DNA of 64,000 nt from Phytohabitans houttuyneae (GTDB taxonomy: Bacteria; Actinomycetota; Actinomycetes; Mycobacteriales; Micromonosporaceae). Every line of letters starts with the position of its first letter. Position 1 is the stretch's first letter. Both the position numbers and the translations under genes were made by a program. Under the pieces are notes generated by a model. The model was not told the DNA's origin and made no database searches. It saw only the letters and a program-made list of their open reading frames with translations. Below are positions 1 to 7,562 of the stretch, in pieces. The stretch spans positions 682,997 to 746,996 of the forward strand of contig NZ_BLPF01000002.1 in NCBI RefSeq assembly GCF_011764425.1, in the 5' to 3' direction.

Positions 1-58
1 GCGCGACCGCTTCGGCGTCGTCTGGGTCCTCGACGTGCTGGGCGAACACGCGGGGTAG
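1..58 (+). CDS. VOC/PhnB-like protein, C-terminal fragment
   Basis: Only the last 18 codons are inside the window, read from base 2 and ending at TAG 56-58. The peptide contains RFGVVWVLDV, which resembles the last strand of PhnB/3-demethylubiquinone-methyltransferase-like VOC proteins, where a phrase like DRFGVRW is common. The match is short, so the family call is tentative; that this is a real reading frame is supported by codon bias and by the methyltransferase start soon after it. Confidence 0.5.
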   Translation, partial: RDRFGVVWVLDVLGEHAG

Positions 59-89
59 GCATGTGGCAAGGTGCCATGCGGAGGGGAGC

Positions 90-866
90 ATGGTGCGAAA
101 ATCTGTCAGCTACGACACCGAGTTGGAGCGGTACAACGAGGTGCTGCACAGGGCGTGTGGCGTGCGGCCGCACGAGCAGGTCCTCGACATCGGCTGCGGG
201 AGCGGCCAGACGACCCGGGAGGCCGCGCGTGCCGCGCGGGACGGCGGTGCGCTCGGCCTCGACATCTCCGCGCCGGCCATCGAGCGGGCCCGCGAGCTCG
301 CGCGGGCCGAAGGGCTCGGCAACGTGACGTTCGAGCGTGCCGACGTGCAGGCCCACCGCTTCGCGCCGGAGCGTTTCGACCTGGCGATCAGCAGGTTCGG
401 CACGATGTTCTTCGACGACCCGGTCGCCGCGTTCGCCAACGTCGGGCGGGCGCTGCGTCCGGCCGGGCGGCTGGCGATGATCGTCTGGCAGTCCCGCTCA
501 CGCAACGAGTGGGACGTCGCGATCCGCCAGTGCCTCGGGGTCTCCGAGGAGGACACGGCCGGACCCGACGCGTTTACGCTGGCCGATCCCGCGACGGTGG
601 AGCGGATCCTGGCGGCTGCGGGGTTCGCCGACATCGCGTTGACCGATGTCAACCAGCCGGTCTACTTCGGCCCGGACGTGGACGCCGCGCTCGACTGGGT
701 GCGCGGCTTCACGTGTACCAGCGAGGCTTTGGAGCGGCTGGATGCCGCGGACGCCGCGGCAGCGGTCGGGCGCCTGAGCGCGATGCTCGCGGCGCATCTG
801 GGCGACGACGGCGTCTGGTTCGACTCCCGCGCCTGGCTGGTCACCGCGCGCCGCCGTCCGGCGTGA
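90..866 (+). CDS. Class I SAM-dependent methyltransferase
   Basis: A 258-residue cytosolic methyltransferase. The SAM-binding motif I is VLDIGCGSGQTT near residue 32, an acidic residue ends strand 2 (GLDIS), and a motif like DLAISRFGTMFF follows as in UbiE/arsenite-type enzymes. ATG 90 was chosen over in-frame GTG 63 because GGAGGGGAG lies just before it. The substrate cannot be deduced. The next gene is convergent, so this one is probably transcribed alone or with the truncated VOC gene upstream. Confidence 0.85.
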   Translation: MVRKSVSYDTELERYNEVLHRACGVRPHEQVLDIGCGSGQTTREAARAARDGGALGLDISAPAIERARELARAEGLGNVTFERADVQAHRFAPERFDLAISRFGTMFFDDPVAAFANVGRALRPAGRLAMIVWQSRSRNEWDVAIRQCLGVSEEDTAGPDAFTLADPATVERILAAAGFADIALTDVNQPVYFGPDVDAALDWVRGFTCTSEALERLDAADAAAAVGRLSAMLAAHLGDDGVWFDSRAWLVTARRRPA

Positions 867-888
867 CGACGCGGCCGTCCACATCGGA

Positions 889-1287
889 TCAGGCGTCGGC
901 CTCGAGGGCGAAGGTGTTGCCGTCCGGGTCCTGAAACCACGCGATGCGGCCGCCGCCGGCCCGAGCGGTGATCCCCTTGGCGTCGTGCTCGAACTGGTCG
1001 TAGCGGGTGAACTCGACGCCGGAGGAGACGAGCTCGTCGACGACCTGGTCGAGGTCGTCGACGTACCAGGTCGCCAGTGTCGCCGCCGTCGTCCCCGCGG
1101 TGGCCGACTCGTACACGTTCAGCGCGGGGCCGCCACCGGAACCGTAGACGCGGCTGCCGTCGGCGATGTGGGCGCTGGGGCCGGACTCCAGCGCCCGCAG
1201 GCCCAGCTTGCCTTCGTAGAACGCGACCGCGCGCGCGATGTCGGACACGGCGATCGAAGCTCTGACGTGATGGGCGTCCAAGGGCAT
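889..1287 (-). CDS. VOC (glyoxalase/bleomycin-resistance fold) protein
   Basis: A 132-residue single-domain vicinal-oxygen-chelate protein: the start reads RASIAVSDIARAVAFYEGKLGL and the end IAWFQDPDGNTFAL, the two hallmark halves of the betaalphabetabetabeta fold. Members bind a divalent metal and act as glyoxalases, dioxygenases or drug-binding proteins; which applies here is unknown. It starts 8 nt after the TetR gene stop on the same strand, so the two form a TetR-VOC operon that reads away from the DHFR-like gene at 1986. Confidence 0.85.
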   Translation of the reverse strand: MPLDAHHVRASIAVSDIARAVAFYEGKLGLRALESGPSAHIADGSRVYGSGGGPALNVYESATAGTTAATLATWYVDDLDQVVDELVSSGVEFTRYDQFEHDAKGITARAGGGRIAWFQDPDGNTFALEADA

Positions 1288-1295
1288 GCACCACT

Positions 1296-1883
1296 CTAAG
1301 TCGTGATCGCCGCCAGGGCAGCGTCGATCGCGTCGCCGAGCCGGTGCGGCTCGCGCTCGGCCCGGGCGATGACGTGCAGGCCCTGGAGCAACGCCAGTAG
1401 CACGCGGGCGTACGCACCGCAGTCCACGTCGTCGCGGATTTCGCCGGCGCGCTGCGCGTCGACGAGCGCCCGCTCGATCCCGGATTCGAGCTCGCCGAGT
1501 GCGCGCCGGACGATCTGCCCAGCCTCCTCGTCGTCGGGAAGCACTTCCATGGCCGTGTTGCCGAGCATGCAGCCGCGGCCGGGCGTGGACCGCGCCGCGT
1601 CCACCGCGTCGGTCAGCAGCTGCCGCACGCTGGCCAGGCCCGGCCCGCTCGGCTGGAGCGCGGCGGCCGCCTCACCCGCCTGCTCCGCGTACCGATCGAG
1701 GGCTCGCAGGAAGAGCGCGTGCTTGTCGCCGAATGCTCCGTAGAGGCTGCCGGGCAGCACGCCCAGCTCGCCCTTGAGCTCGCGCATCGACGTGCCGGCG
1801 TAACCCCGGCGCCAGAAGATCTCCTTCGCCTGGTCGACGACCTGGGCGTCGTCGAAGGAGCGCGGCCGGCCGATGCGTGTCAT
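1296..1883 (-). CDS. TetR/AcrR family transcriptional regulator
   Basis: A 195-residue repressor. The N-terminal helix-turn-helix (residues about 4-50) starts RIGRPRSFDD and includes GYAGTSMRELKGELGVLPGSLYGAFGDK, shown here only as a landmark; the rest is the ligand-binding helical domain. ATG 1883 gives the usual short arm before the HTH. It is divergent from the DHFR-like gene (1986) and heads an operon with the VOC gene. Two dyads with TTCTTG/CAAGAA half-sites in the 100-nt divergent space (1901-1961) are its likely operators, so it probably represses both itself and the reductase. Confidence 0.9.
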   Translation of the reverse strand: MTRIGRPRSFDDAQVVDQAKEIFWRRGYAGTSMRELKGELGVLPGSLYGAFGDKHALFLRALDRYAEQAGEAAAALQPSGPGLASVRQLLTDAVDAARSTPGRGCMLGNTAMEVLPDDEEAGQIVRRALGELESGIERALVDAQRAGEIRDDVDCGAYARVLLALLQGLHVIARAEREPHRLGDAIDAALAAITT

Positions 1884-1900
1884 GGCACGATCGTACCGGC

Positions 1901-1961
1901 TTCTTGATCGCTCGTTCAAGAACGGCTACCGTGTGACTTCTTGGTCGCCCGACCAAGAAGT
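1901..1961. promoter_or_regulatory. Two dyad operators for the TetR regulator
   Basis: Site 1 (1901-1922) is TTCTTGA-N8-TCAAGAA. Site 2 (1936-1961) is a perfect 12-bp inverted repeat, ACTTCTTGGTCG-CC-CGACCAAGAAGT. Both share TTCTTG/CAAGAA half-sites and their centres are 37 bp apart, between divergent start codons at 1883 and 1986. That position and symmetry fit a TetR dimer binding two operators; the assignment to the adjacent TetR gene is inference. Confidence 0.7.
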
Positions 1962-1985
1962 GGACGCGAGCTACCGGAGGAAGCC

Positions 1986-2549
1986 ATGGGGCGACTCTTT
2001 CTGCACGTCAACGTGTCATTGGACGGCTACGTCAACGACGCCGAAGGCCAGATTGACTGGCACTTCGCGGACGAGGAGTTTCAGCGCTACATCGACGACC
2101 TGCTCAACGGGATCGAGGGCATGGTGTTCGGGCGGGTGGCATTCCAGGAGCTGGCGGCCTACTGGCCGAATGCCGGACCGGAAGCCTCGGCGGTGCAGGT
2201 TCGGCGCATGCACGAGCTACCCAAATACGTGCTGTCGCGGACCCTTCAACACACCGACTGGCACAACTCCCACATCATCGCCGGTGATCCAATTGCGGTA
2301 ATCAGCAAAATGAAGCAACAAAGCAGCGGAGACATCGCGCTATTTGCCGGTGGTGGAGCGGCGAGCAGCGCCGCCTCGCGGGGCGTCATCGACGAATACC
2401 GCCTCGTCGTCAACCCGGTGCTGCTCGGCGGGGGCACGCGCCTGTTCGACGGCCCAATTCCGCGCACCGCCATGCGGTTGACCGGCACGAGGCAATTCGC
2501 CGGAGGTGCACTGCTGCTGACGTACGAGCCGACCACTCCGGCGGAATAG
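1986..2549 (+). CDS. DHFR/RibD C-terminal family reductase
   Basis: A 187-residue protein of the RibD-C/dihydrofolate-reductase-like family: it opens LFLHVNVSLDGYV, has the LFAGGGAASS glycine-rich NADPH loop near residue 119 and ends with VVNPVLLGGGTRLFDG, all typical of small actinobacterial 'dihydrofolate reductase family' proteins. The family's true substrates are mostly unknown. ATG 1986 follows CCGGAGG. It is divergent from the TetR-VOC operon and is probably induced when the TetR releases the dyads at 1901-1961. Confidence 0.88.
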   Translation: MGRLFLHVNVSLDGYVNDAEGQIDWHFADEEFQRYIDDLLNGIEGMVFGRVAFQELAAYWPNAGPEASAVQVRRMHELPKYVLSRTLQHTDWHNSHIIAGDPIAVISKMKQQSSGDIALFAGGGAASSAASRGVIDEYRLVVNPVLLGGGTRLFDGPIPRTAMRLTGTRQFAGGALLLTYEPTTPAE

Positions 2550-2676
2550 CCCTCTTAGTCCGATACCTACTACCGGGGTTGCGAACAGAGAGTGTCGATG
2601 GCTAGCGTGCGCTGTCCCTGCCCGGCCGCCACTTTGTGTCGGGTGTGGAGTCATTCAATTCTGATTGGAAGGCGTC

Positions 2677-4278
2677 ATGCTACCCATGAAGCATCTTGCC
2701 CGCACCGCGCGGCGGGTCGGTGCCGGCGGCGCCGTTTTGGCGATGGCCGCACTGCTCGGTATCGCGACACCCGCGCAGGCGAAGGCGGCCGCGCCGGATC
2801 TTTTCGTCTCGTTCACCAGTGACCCGGTCGCCGAGGTGAACAACGCTGGAATGCAGCTCGGCGTTTACGTGTACAACCAGGGTGATGCCACGGCCACCTC
2901 GGTAAAGGTCAAGTACGACGCGAGCGGCGTGAGTGACGATGTCGCGGTCTCGTTGCCCGAGTGGGGCGAAAACGAAAACTGCACGCAGGACGCGGCGATC
3001 ATCGTCTGCGAGTACGGCACGCTGGAGCCGGGCCAGACCGACATCGTCTACGACGTCGAGCTCAAAAGCGTCAAGGGCGCGGCGGTCGGTGGCGCCGGTG
3101 ACATGGTGGTGAGCATCGAGGGCGCCGAGGAGGAGAGCGACTCGGAAAACAACAGCTCGACGTTCCCGGTCACCGTGATCGCCTCCGGGCCGGACCTCGT
3201 CGCGGCCGCTGACGGCATCGGGTCGGCGCAGGACCGGGTCGGCCCTGGCGACACGGCGCCGCTGCTGGCCGCCGTCTTCAACGACGGTGACGAGCCCGCG
3301 CCCGGCTTCGCGGTGACGTTCAGCCTGCCGTACGGCGCGACCTTCGCCGAGCAGTACAGCGACTGCGTCTACCTGGGCGGCATCGACCGCGACCCGCCGG
3401 CCGGGTACATCTACGGCCCGACGACCGTCACGTGCGTGGCCGACTTCCCGCTCGCGCCCGGCGAGGGCTTCCCGCTCTTCGACCCCGAGTCGGGCGAGGC
3501 CATCTTCAACGCGGTCTTCGGCAAGAACCTGCGCGGGCCGGAGGAGATCTTCGCGTACTTCGAGACCCGGCTGCCCACCGAGGACGAGGCGGCCAAGCTG
3601 GGCGGCAAGCGGGCCGCCGGCGACAAGACCTTCGCCAAGGAGGTGGGCGCGCTCGCGAAGGTGAGCAAGGCCAACCGGCTCGCCGCGGCGGAGGAGCTGG
3701 ACACCTCGAACAACCTTGCCACCTTCTCCATCTGGAGCAAGGCGAACACGATCGACGTCGAGGTGACCGTGCCGCCGGTGGCCGGTGAGGTGGGCCAGAC
3801 CGTGACGGTCAAGTACACGATCGTCAACAACGGTCCGTCCGACGGCGGCGGCCCGGCCTACGACATCACGGCGCCCAGCGGCACGGTGCTGGTGCACCCG
3901 GGTGGGTGGTGCCGCGTGCCGGACGTCGAGGACCAGCCGGCCGAGGCGACCAAGCTGCGCTGCGTGGTCGAGAGCGAGTGGCTGACGATCCACTCCGGCT
4001 ACGGCAGGCTCACCGGCTCGGTCCAGGTGAAGATCAAGTCGACGCCTGGTACCGACGGCGCGATCCACGCGGAGAACATCGCCGTGCAGGCCAAGGAGTC
4101 CAACCCGGCCAACAACACCGCCGCGATCGTCATCACCCAGGGCGGCACCGGTGGCGGCCTGCCGGTGACCGGCCCGCGCGCCGGTCTCGTCGCGGGCGCG
4201 GGCGCGCTGCTCGTGGCCGCCGGCGTGGTGGCGCTCGTGATGATCCGCCGACGCCGGATCATCACCGTCGTCGAGTAA
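2677..4278 (+). CDS. LPXTG-anchored surface protein with CARDB/DUF11-like repeats
   Basis: A 533-residue secreted protein. A signal peptide covers residues 1 to about 35 (MLPMKHLART..., cleavage near TPAQA-KA). The body has at least three Ig-like segments of the CARDB/DUF11 kind (phrases such as VYNQGDATATSVKV and VNNGPSDGGGP followed by NNTAAIVI). The end is a sortase sorting signal: LPVTG, a hydrophobic helix of about 20 residues, then RRRR. It should therefore be covalently fixed to the cell wall by sortase. ATG 2677 follows GGAAGG; ATG 2686 is an alternative. Ligand or role is unknown. A strong hairpin terminator follows at 4287. Confidence 0.85.
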   Translation: MLPMKHLARTARRVGAGGAVLAMAALLGIATPAQAKAAAPDLFVSFTSDPVAEVNNAGMQLGVYVYNQGDATATSVKVKYDASGVSDDVAVSLPEWGENENCTQDAAIIVCEYGTLEPGQTDIVYDVELKSVKGAAVGGAGDMVVSIEGAEEESDSENNSSTFPVTVIASGPDLVAAADGIGSAQDRVGPGDTAPLLAAVFNDGDEPAPGFAVTFSLPYGATFAEQYSDCVYLGGIDRDPPAGYIYGPTTVTCVADFPLAPGEGFPLFDPESGEAIFNAVFGKNLRGPEEIFAYFETRLPTEDEAAKLGGKRAAGDKTFAKEVGALAKVSKANRLAAAEELDTSNNLATFSIWSKANTIDVEVTVPPVAGEVGQTVTVKYTIVNNGPSDGGGPAYDITAPSGTVLVHPGGWCRVPDVEDQPAEATKLRCVVESEWLTIHSGYGRLTGSVQVKIKSTPGTDGAIHAENIAVQAKESNPANNTAAIVITQGGTGGGLPVTGPRAGLVAGAGALLVAAGVVALVMIRRRRIITVVE

Positions 4279-4286
4279 CGGTTCGT

Positions 4287-4319
4287 GGTCGGGGTGCCTC
4301 CGCCCGAGGCACCCCGACC
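4287..4319 (+). terminator. Hairpin terminator after the LPXTG gene
   Basis: A perfect 14-bp stem GGTCGGGGTGCCTC / GAGGCACCCCGACC with a 5-nt loop begins 8 nt after the stop codon at 4278. There is no clear U-tract, which is usual in high-GC actinomycetes. Confidence 0.8.
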
Positions 4320-4395
4320 GCCTGCCGGCCGCCGGCATCGACCGCACTGCGGCCTGGTCCGCGTCGCGTACGGGTGTACCGCCTACCGTGGACCG

Positions 4396-5259
4396 ATGGA
4401 TCTTCTCGTGGTGGGTGGTAGCGGCTTTCTCGGCCAGGAGATCACGCGCCAAGCGCGGCTCGCGGGCAACCAGGTCGTGGCAACCTTCCACAGTCACGCG
4501 CTGCCCATCGCCGATGTCGACTGGCGGCCGCTTGACATCAGAGACCGCGACGGCGTCGCCACCCTGGTCGAGCAGACCCGTCCCACCGTGATCGTCAATG
4601 CCGCGTACCGGCAGGCCGACTGGGCCACCACCGCGGACGGCGCCATGCACGTCGCCGCCGCGGCGGCGGCCGCCGGTGCCCGACTCGTGCACGTGTCCAG
4701 CGACGCGGTCTTCTCCGGCACCGCCGCGCGCTACGACGAAACGTGCAACCCCGACCCCACGACACCGTACGGCGCCGCCAAGGCCGCGGCCGAGACCGCG
4801 ATCAAGGGCCTCGACCCGGCCGCCGTCATCGCGCGGACCTCGTTGATCGTCGGAGACGGTGGCTCACCCCACGAGAAGCTGGTGCACGCGCTCGCCCGCG
4901 GTGCCACCGCCGGTGCCCTCTTCACCGACGACATACGCTGCCCGGTCCACGTCGCGGACCTGGCTTCGGCGCTGCTAGAACTGGCCAGCTCCTCACACTC
5001 CGGCATCCACCACGTCGCTGGTACCGACGCCGTCAGCCGCTACGAGCTGGGACTGCTCATCGCACGCCGGGACGGTCTCGACGAGGCCGCCCTGCCCACC
5101 GGAAAGCGCGCCGACGCCGGTGTTCCGGGCCCGCTCGACGTCCGCCTCGACTGCACCAGAACGCAGTCCCGACTGTCCACATTGCTACGCGGCGCGCGCA
5201 CGTTCCTCGCCCCAAGGCCAGCGGTCGGCCAGCTGCCAGGGTTGAACGGGTCCCGCTAG
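4396..5259 (+). CDS. RmlD-like NAD(P)-dependent sugar reductase
   Basis: A 287-residue short-chain (extended) dehydrogenase of the dTDP-4-dehydrorhamnose reductase type. The N-terminal Rossmann motif is GGSGFLGQE (residues 8-16), the active-site region reads HVSSDAVFSG and the catalytic YxxxK is in TPYGAAKAAAE. Members reduce nucleotide-sugar or related carbonyls in the cytosol. It stands alone, not in an rml cluster, so the substrate is open. Its TAG stop lies inside the CTAG that begins repeat element A, and the last 16 or so residues (PRPAVGQLPG...) look like an added tail. Confidence 0.8.
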   Translation: MDLLVVGGSGFLGQEITRQARLAGNQVVATFHSHALPIADVDWRPLDIRDRDGVATLVEQTRPTVIVNAAYRQADWATTADGAMHVAAAAAAAGARLVHVSSDAVFSGTAARYDETCNPDPTTPYGAAKAAAETAIKGLDPAAVIARTSLIVGDGGSPHEKLVHALARGATAGALFTDDIRCPVHVADLASALLELASSSHSGIHHVAGTDAVSRYELGLLIARRDGLDEAALPTGKRADAGVPGPLDVRLDCTRTQSRLSTLLRGARTFLAPRPAVGQLPGLNGSR

Positions 5260-5800
5260 AGACCTTCGCGGTCAGGGTGAGCCTTGTTTCGAACTTCAAT
5301 CCGAACGAGATGTGAGCTGCCGCGATGTGCGTCGTGGTCCGGACCGTCGCCGCTATACCCGCGGTTGCCGTCTCACCTCTGCGGTCGCTCAGCTCAACTC
5401 AGGAGCCCGCTCCAGCAGATCTTGGCAAGTTAGCGTCGAAATAACGCGCCAACTCACCAAGATTTCGAAGCTCACACCGCATGCGACCGATCGGCAGTCA
5501 TCGACCGCCTTACGGCCTACGGCCGGCTACCGGGGGTTGGGGTGAGCTGGGCGGCCGCGGAGGGTGAGGCCGCGGGAGCAACGGTCCGGACCACCGCGGG
5601 CGTCGCGGTAGCTCGCGTCTTGCTTGGGTTGGATTCACTGAAGGCCGCGGAGATCCCATCCACGCCGACCCCGAAGGGGTCTCTCTAGTCCAGAGAGCCT
5701 TGGGGTCGAGGTGGGCGAATCCGTCCACAACCGAGAGGAGTGGTCGCCGTTGCCCAAGAGCTACCACGGTCGCACCCACCCTGACGCCGAAAATCTCTAG
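5256..5800. repeat. Intergenic palindromic element, copy A
   Basis: This 545-nt non-coding stretch fills the whole space between two convergent genes. It starts and ends with CTAG (CTAGAGACCTTCG...AAATCTCTAG), so the element carries the TAG stop of the RmlD-like gene on one side and of the MarR gene on the other. A central imperfect palindrome (about 5428-5485, arms ATCTTGGCAAGTTAGCG and CGCCAACTCACCAAGAT) is flanked by long subterminal inverted arms: GAGCTGCCGCG...GGTCCGGACCGTC near 5309-5349 is mirrored by ACGGTCCGGACC...CGGTAGCTCGCG near 5580-5615. A further hairpin lies at 5667-5707 (GACCCCGAAGG / CCTTGGGGTC). A second, inverted copy is at 19247-19660. Confidence 0.8.
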
Positions 5801-6252
5801 GCGGAAGGCTCGTGGTCGAGCAGCTTCTGCAGGGTGGCGATCAGTCGCTGGGTGCCGGCGCCGCCGGTGCCGCCAAGCGGTTGGGTAAACCGGTCCACCT
5901 GCTCCTGCACCTTGGGCATGGCCGCCGCGACCACCTCGCGGCCGCGGTCCGTGAGGGAGAGCTCGATGGCGCGCGTGTCGGCCGGGTGGACGGCGCGGGT
6001 GATGAAACCTGACTGTTCGAGGCTGCGAACGAGCTTCGATATGTAGACGGGTTCGAGGCCGGTGAAGTCCGCCAGCTCGCGCTGGCTGGGCCGGGTGCCA
6101 CCGACCGACAGGCCGTGCAGGGACGCGAGCGCCGCGTACTGCGCGTGGGTCAGGCCGTGATCGGCAAGCAGGCGATCGGTGGCGGCGCGCCAGCGGTTTG
6201 AGAGCCGCCAGACGAGATAGCCGACGTTTGCCGAACCGCGTGCCTGATCCAT
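5797..6252 (-). CDS. MarR family transcriptional regulator
   Basis: A 151-residue winged-helix regulator: GYLVWRLSNRWRAATDRLL forms the dimer helix, then the DNA-binding segment QRELADFTGLEPVYISKLVRSLE and the wing HPADTRAIELSLTDRGRE. It is divergent from a second MarR-like gene at 6346; a perfect 9-bp dyad at 6302-6322 lies between them. The TAG stop is within the CTAG that ends repeat element A. MarR proteins usually repress themselves and a neighbour and respond to small aromatics or oxidants; the signal here is unknown. Confidence 0.9.
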   Translation of the reverse strand: MDQARGSANVGYLVWRLSNRWRAATDRLLADHGLTHAQYAALASLHGLSVGGTRPSQRELADFTGLEPVYISKLVRSLEQSGFITRAVHPADTRAIELSLTDRGREVVAAAMPKVQEQVDRFTQPLGGTGGAGTQRLIATLQKLLDHEPSA

Positions 6253-6301
6253 GCGAGGAGCGTACTAGCAGGTACAGGCCGTGGCGGCGGCCCGACCGTA
6301 A

Positions 6302-6322
6302 ACATGGCTATAGTAGCCATGT
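6302..6322. promoter_or_regulatory. MarR operator between divergent MarR genes
   Basis: A perfect inverted repeat, ACATGGCTA-N3-TAGCCATGT, sits in the 93-nt space between start codons at 6252 and 6346. The central TATAGT could double as a -10 hexamer, so binding would block transcription. Length and symmetry fit a MarR dimer; which of the two MarR proteins binds is not decidable. Confidence 0.7.
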
Positions 6323-6345
6323 CAACTATCCGAAGAGGAGTGGGC

Positions 6346-6807
6346 ATGACCAACGCAACCTTGACCGGCCAGGACATCGCGGAAGCCCAGGGTGCCGTCC
6401 GCGGGCTCCTGGACAACGTCCTGGCGACGACCGGCACGACCGCGACCGAGTACGTCGTCCTCCGGGTGATCAGCGCCCGTGGCGAGTTCGCACCGGCGGC
6501 GCTCACCGAGTTTCTGCAGGGCCAGCGGCAGCTGGACCTCGACGAGATCGGCGTCCTCGACCTGCTCGGCGGCCTCGCGGAGAAGGACCTCATCACGGGC
6601 TGGCCTCCGCGGGCGTCCGGTCCGGTCCGGCTCAGCGCGACGGGAGCGGCAGAGTTCGCCGCGCTGAACGACAAGGTCGCCGCCGTCACCGCACGGCTGT
6701 ACGGCGGCATGGACGGCGCGGAGCTGACGACCGCGCACCGCGTGCTGCGCGCGGTCATCGAGCGGGCCACCGAGCTGCGGCATCAGCTCAGCGACACGGG
6801 GCACTGA
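6346..6807 (+). CDS. MarR-like winged-helix protein
   Basis: A 153-residue protein with MarR layout: an N-terminal helix (ATLTGQDIAEAQGAVRGLL), a recognition region (ALTEFLQGQRQLDLDEIGVL) and a helical C-terminus (TTAHRVLRAVIERATELR). The wing is shortened and divergent compared with the MarR at 5797. ATG 6346 follows AGAGGAGTGGGC, a strong Shine-Dalgarno. It is translationally coupled to the lipoprotein gene that starts one base after its stop. Confidence 0.75.
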   Translation: MTNATLTGQDIAEAQGAVRGLLDNVLATTGTTATEYVVLRVISARGEFAPAALTEFLQGQRQLDLDEIGVLDLLGGLAEKDLITGWPPRASGPVRLSATGAAEFAALNDKVAAVTARLYGGMDGAELTTAHRVLRAVIERATELRHQLSDTGH

Positions 6808-6808
6808 G

Positions 6809-7312
6809 TTGACCCGCGGCCGCAAGGCGGTTGCCGCCCTTCTCGCGAGCGTCGTGGTCGTCGGGGCGGGCGCGTGCACGGCCGAGCAGGATCCGCGACC
6901 GGCGCCGACGACGGCGCCGGGGCAGCTGCGCACCGCCGTGTCGGTGCACGTGGTTGCCCGGAAGGTCGAGGCACCGTGCGGCCTCACCGATGGCGGTGTC
7001 CCCGGCCCGGGCGCCGGTGGGGACTGGTGCTACTTCCTCGATCCGGGCCTTGAGTTCACCCGGGCGGAACGGGTCGAGTTGGTTTGGGATCAGAGCGGGG
7101 GCGTCGCCGTCATGCTGACCCTCGTGGCGGCGGACCGCGGCACCTACGCCGCGTGGACTGCGCAGTCCGTCGGCCACCAGATCGCCGTCGTGGTCCAGGG
7201 CCGGGTGCTGGAGGCGCCCGACCTGCTTACGCCGCTCAGCGGCGAGGATCTCCAGATCCCGCGCGAAACCGACGCCGAGGCGCGGGCTTTGTTGCGGCGG
7301 CTGTGGGAATGA
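6809..7312 (+). CDS. Lipoprotein with a SecD P1-head-like domain
   Basis: A 167-residue secreted lipoprotein: charged start TRGRK, hydrophobic stretch, and lipobox GAGAC with the lipid-accepting Cys near residue 23. The segment VMLTLVAADRGTYAAW...IAVVVQGRVLEAP followed by an ISGED-like loop matches the P1-head subdomain of SecD/SecDF, as found in stand-alone actinobacterial lipoproteins. The full SecD membrane part is absent, so it is not a translocase. TTG 6809 is used as start; one nucleotide separates it from the MarR-like stop, suggesting coupled translation and shared control through the 6302 dyad. Confidence 0.65.
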   Translation: MTRGRKAVAALLASVVVVGAGACTAEQDPRPAPTTAPGQLRTAVSVHVVARKVEAPCGLTDGGVPGPGAGGDWCYFLDPGLEFTRAERVELVWDQSGGVAVMLTLVAADRGTYAAWTAQSVGHQIAVVVQGRVLEAPDLLTPLSGEDLQIPRETDAEARALLRRLWE

Positions 7313-7562
7313 GTGGCGGGCGGCGGTTACGGATCGCGGCGGCGAGGTTGGCGACCGCGGTGGCGAACGTGATCAGCGCGTGGAGCGTGGTGAACCAGTC
7401 CTGAGGCATGGGAGCCAGTGCAGCGGCTGGTTCCGGTCTCCGGCCAGTGCCGCGGAGGAACCCGGAGGGCCGCCGGACGGGACCTGCCGGCGGGCGGCGG
7501 TGGCTACGCTGTCCGCCGGAGTCTGCGTGGTCTGGCGAGCGGGCAGCGGGGTGATCTGGGCG

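Noticed and set aside
1964-1977. GACGCGAGCTACCG as a scrap of repeat elements A/B
   Set aside because: Only 14 nt match, next to an SD, with no further similarity on either side.
2680-4692. 670-codon minus-strand ORF opposite the LPXTG gene
   Set aside because: Typical GC-skewed shadow of a real gene; His/Arg/Val-rich without any fold pattern, while the plus frame has signal peptide and sorting signal.
7236-7409. 57-codon minus-strand ORF (MPQDWFTTLHALITFATAVAN...) overlapping the SecD-like lipoprotein end
   Set aside because: Hydrophobic start looks protein-like, but it has no SD, overlaps a better gene by 77 nt and its second half is Arg/Pro-rich shadow coding.
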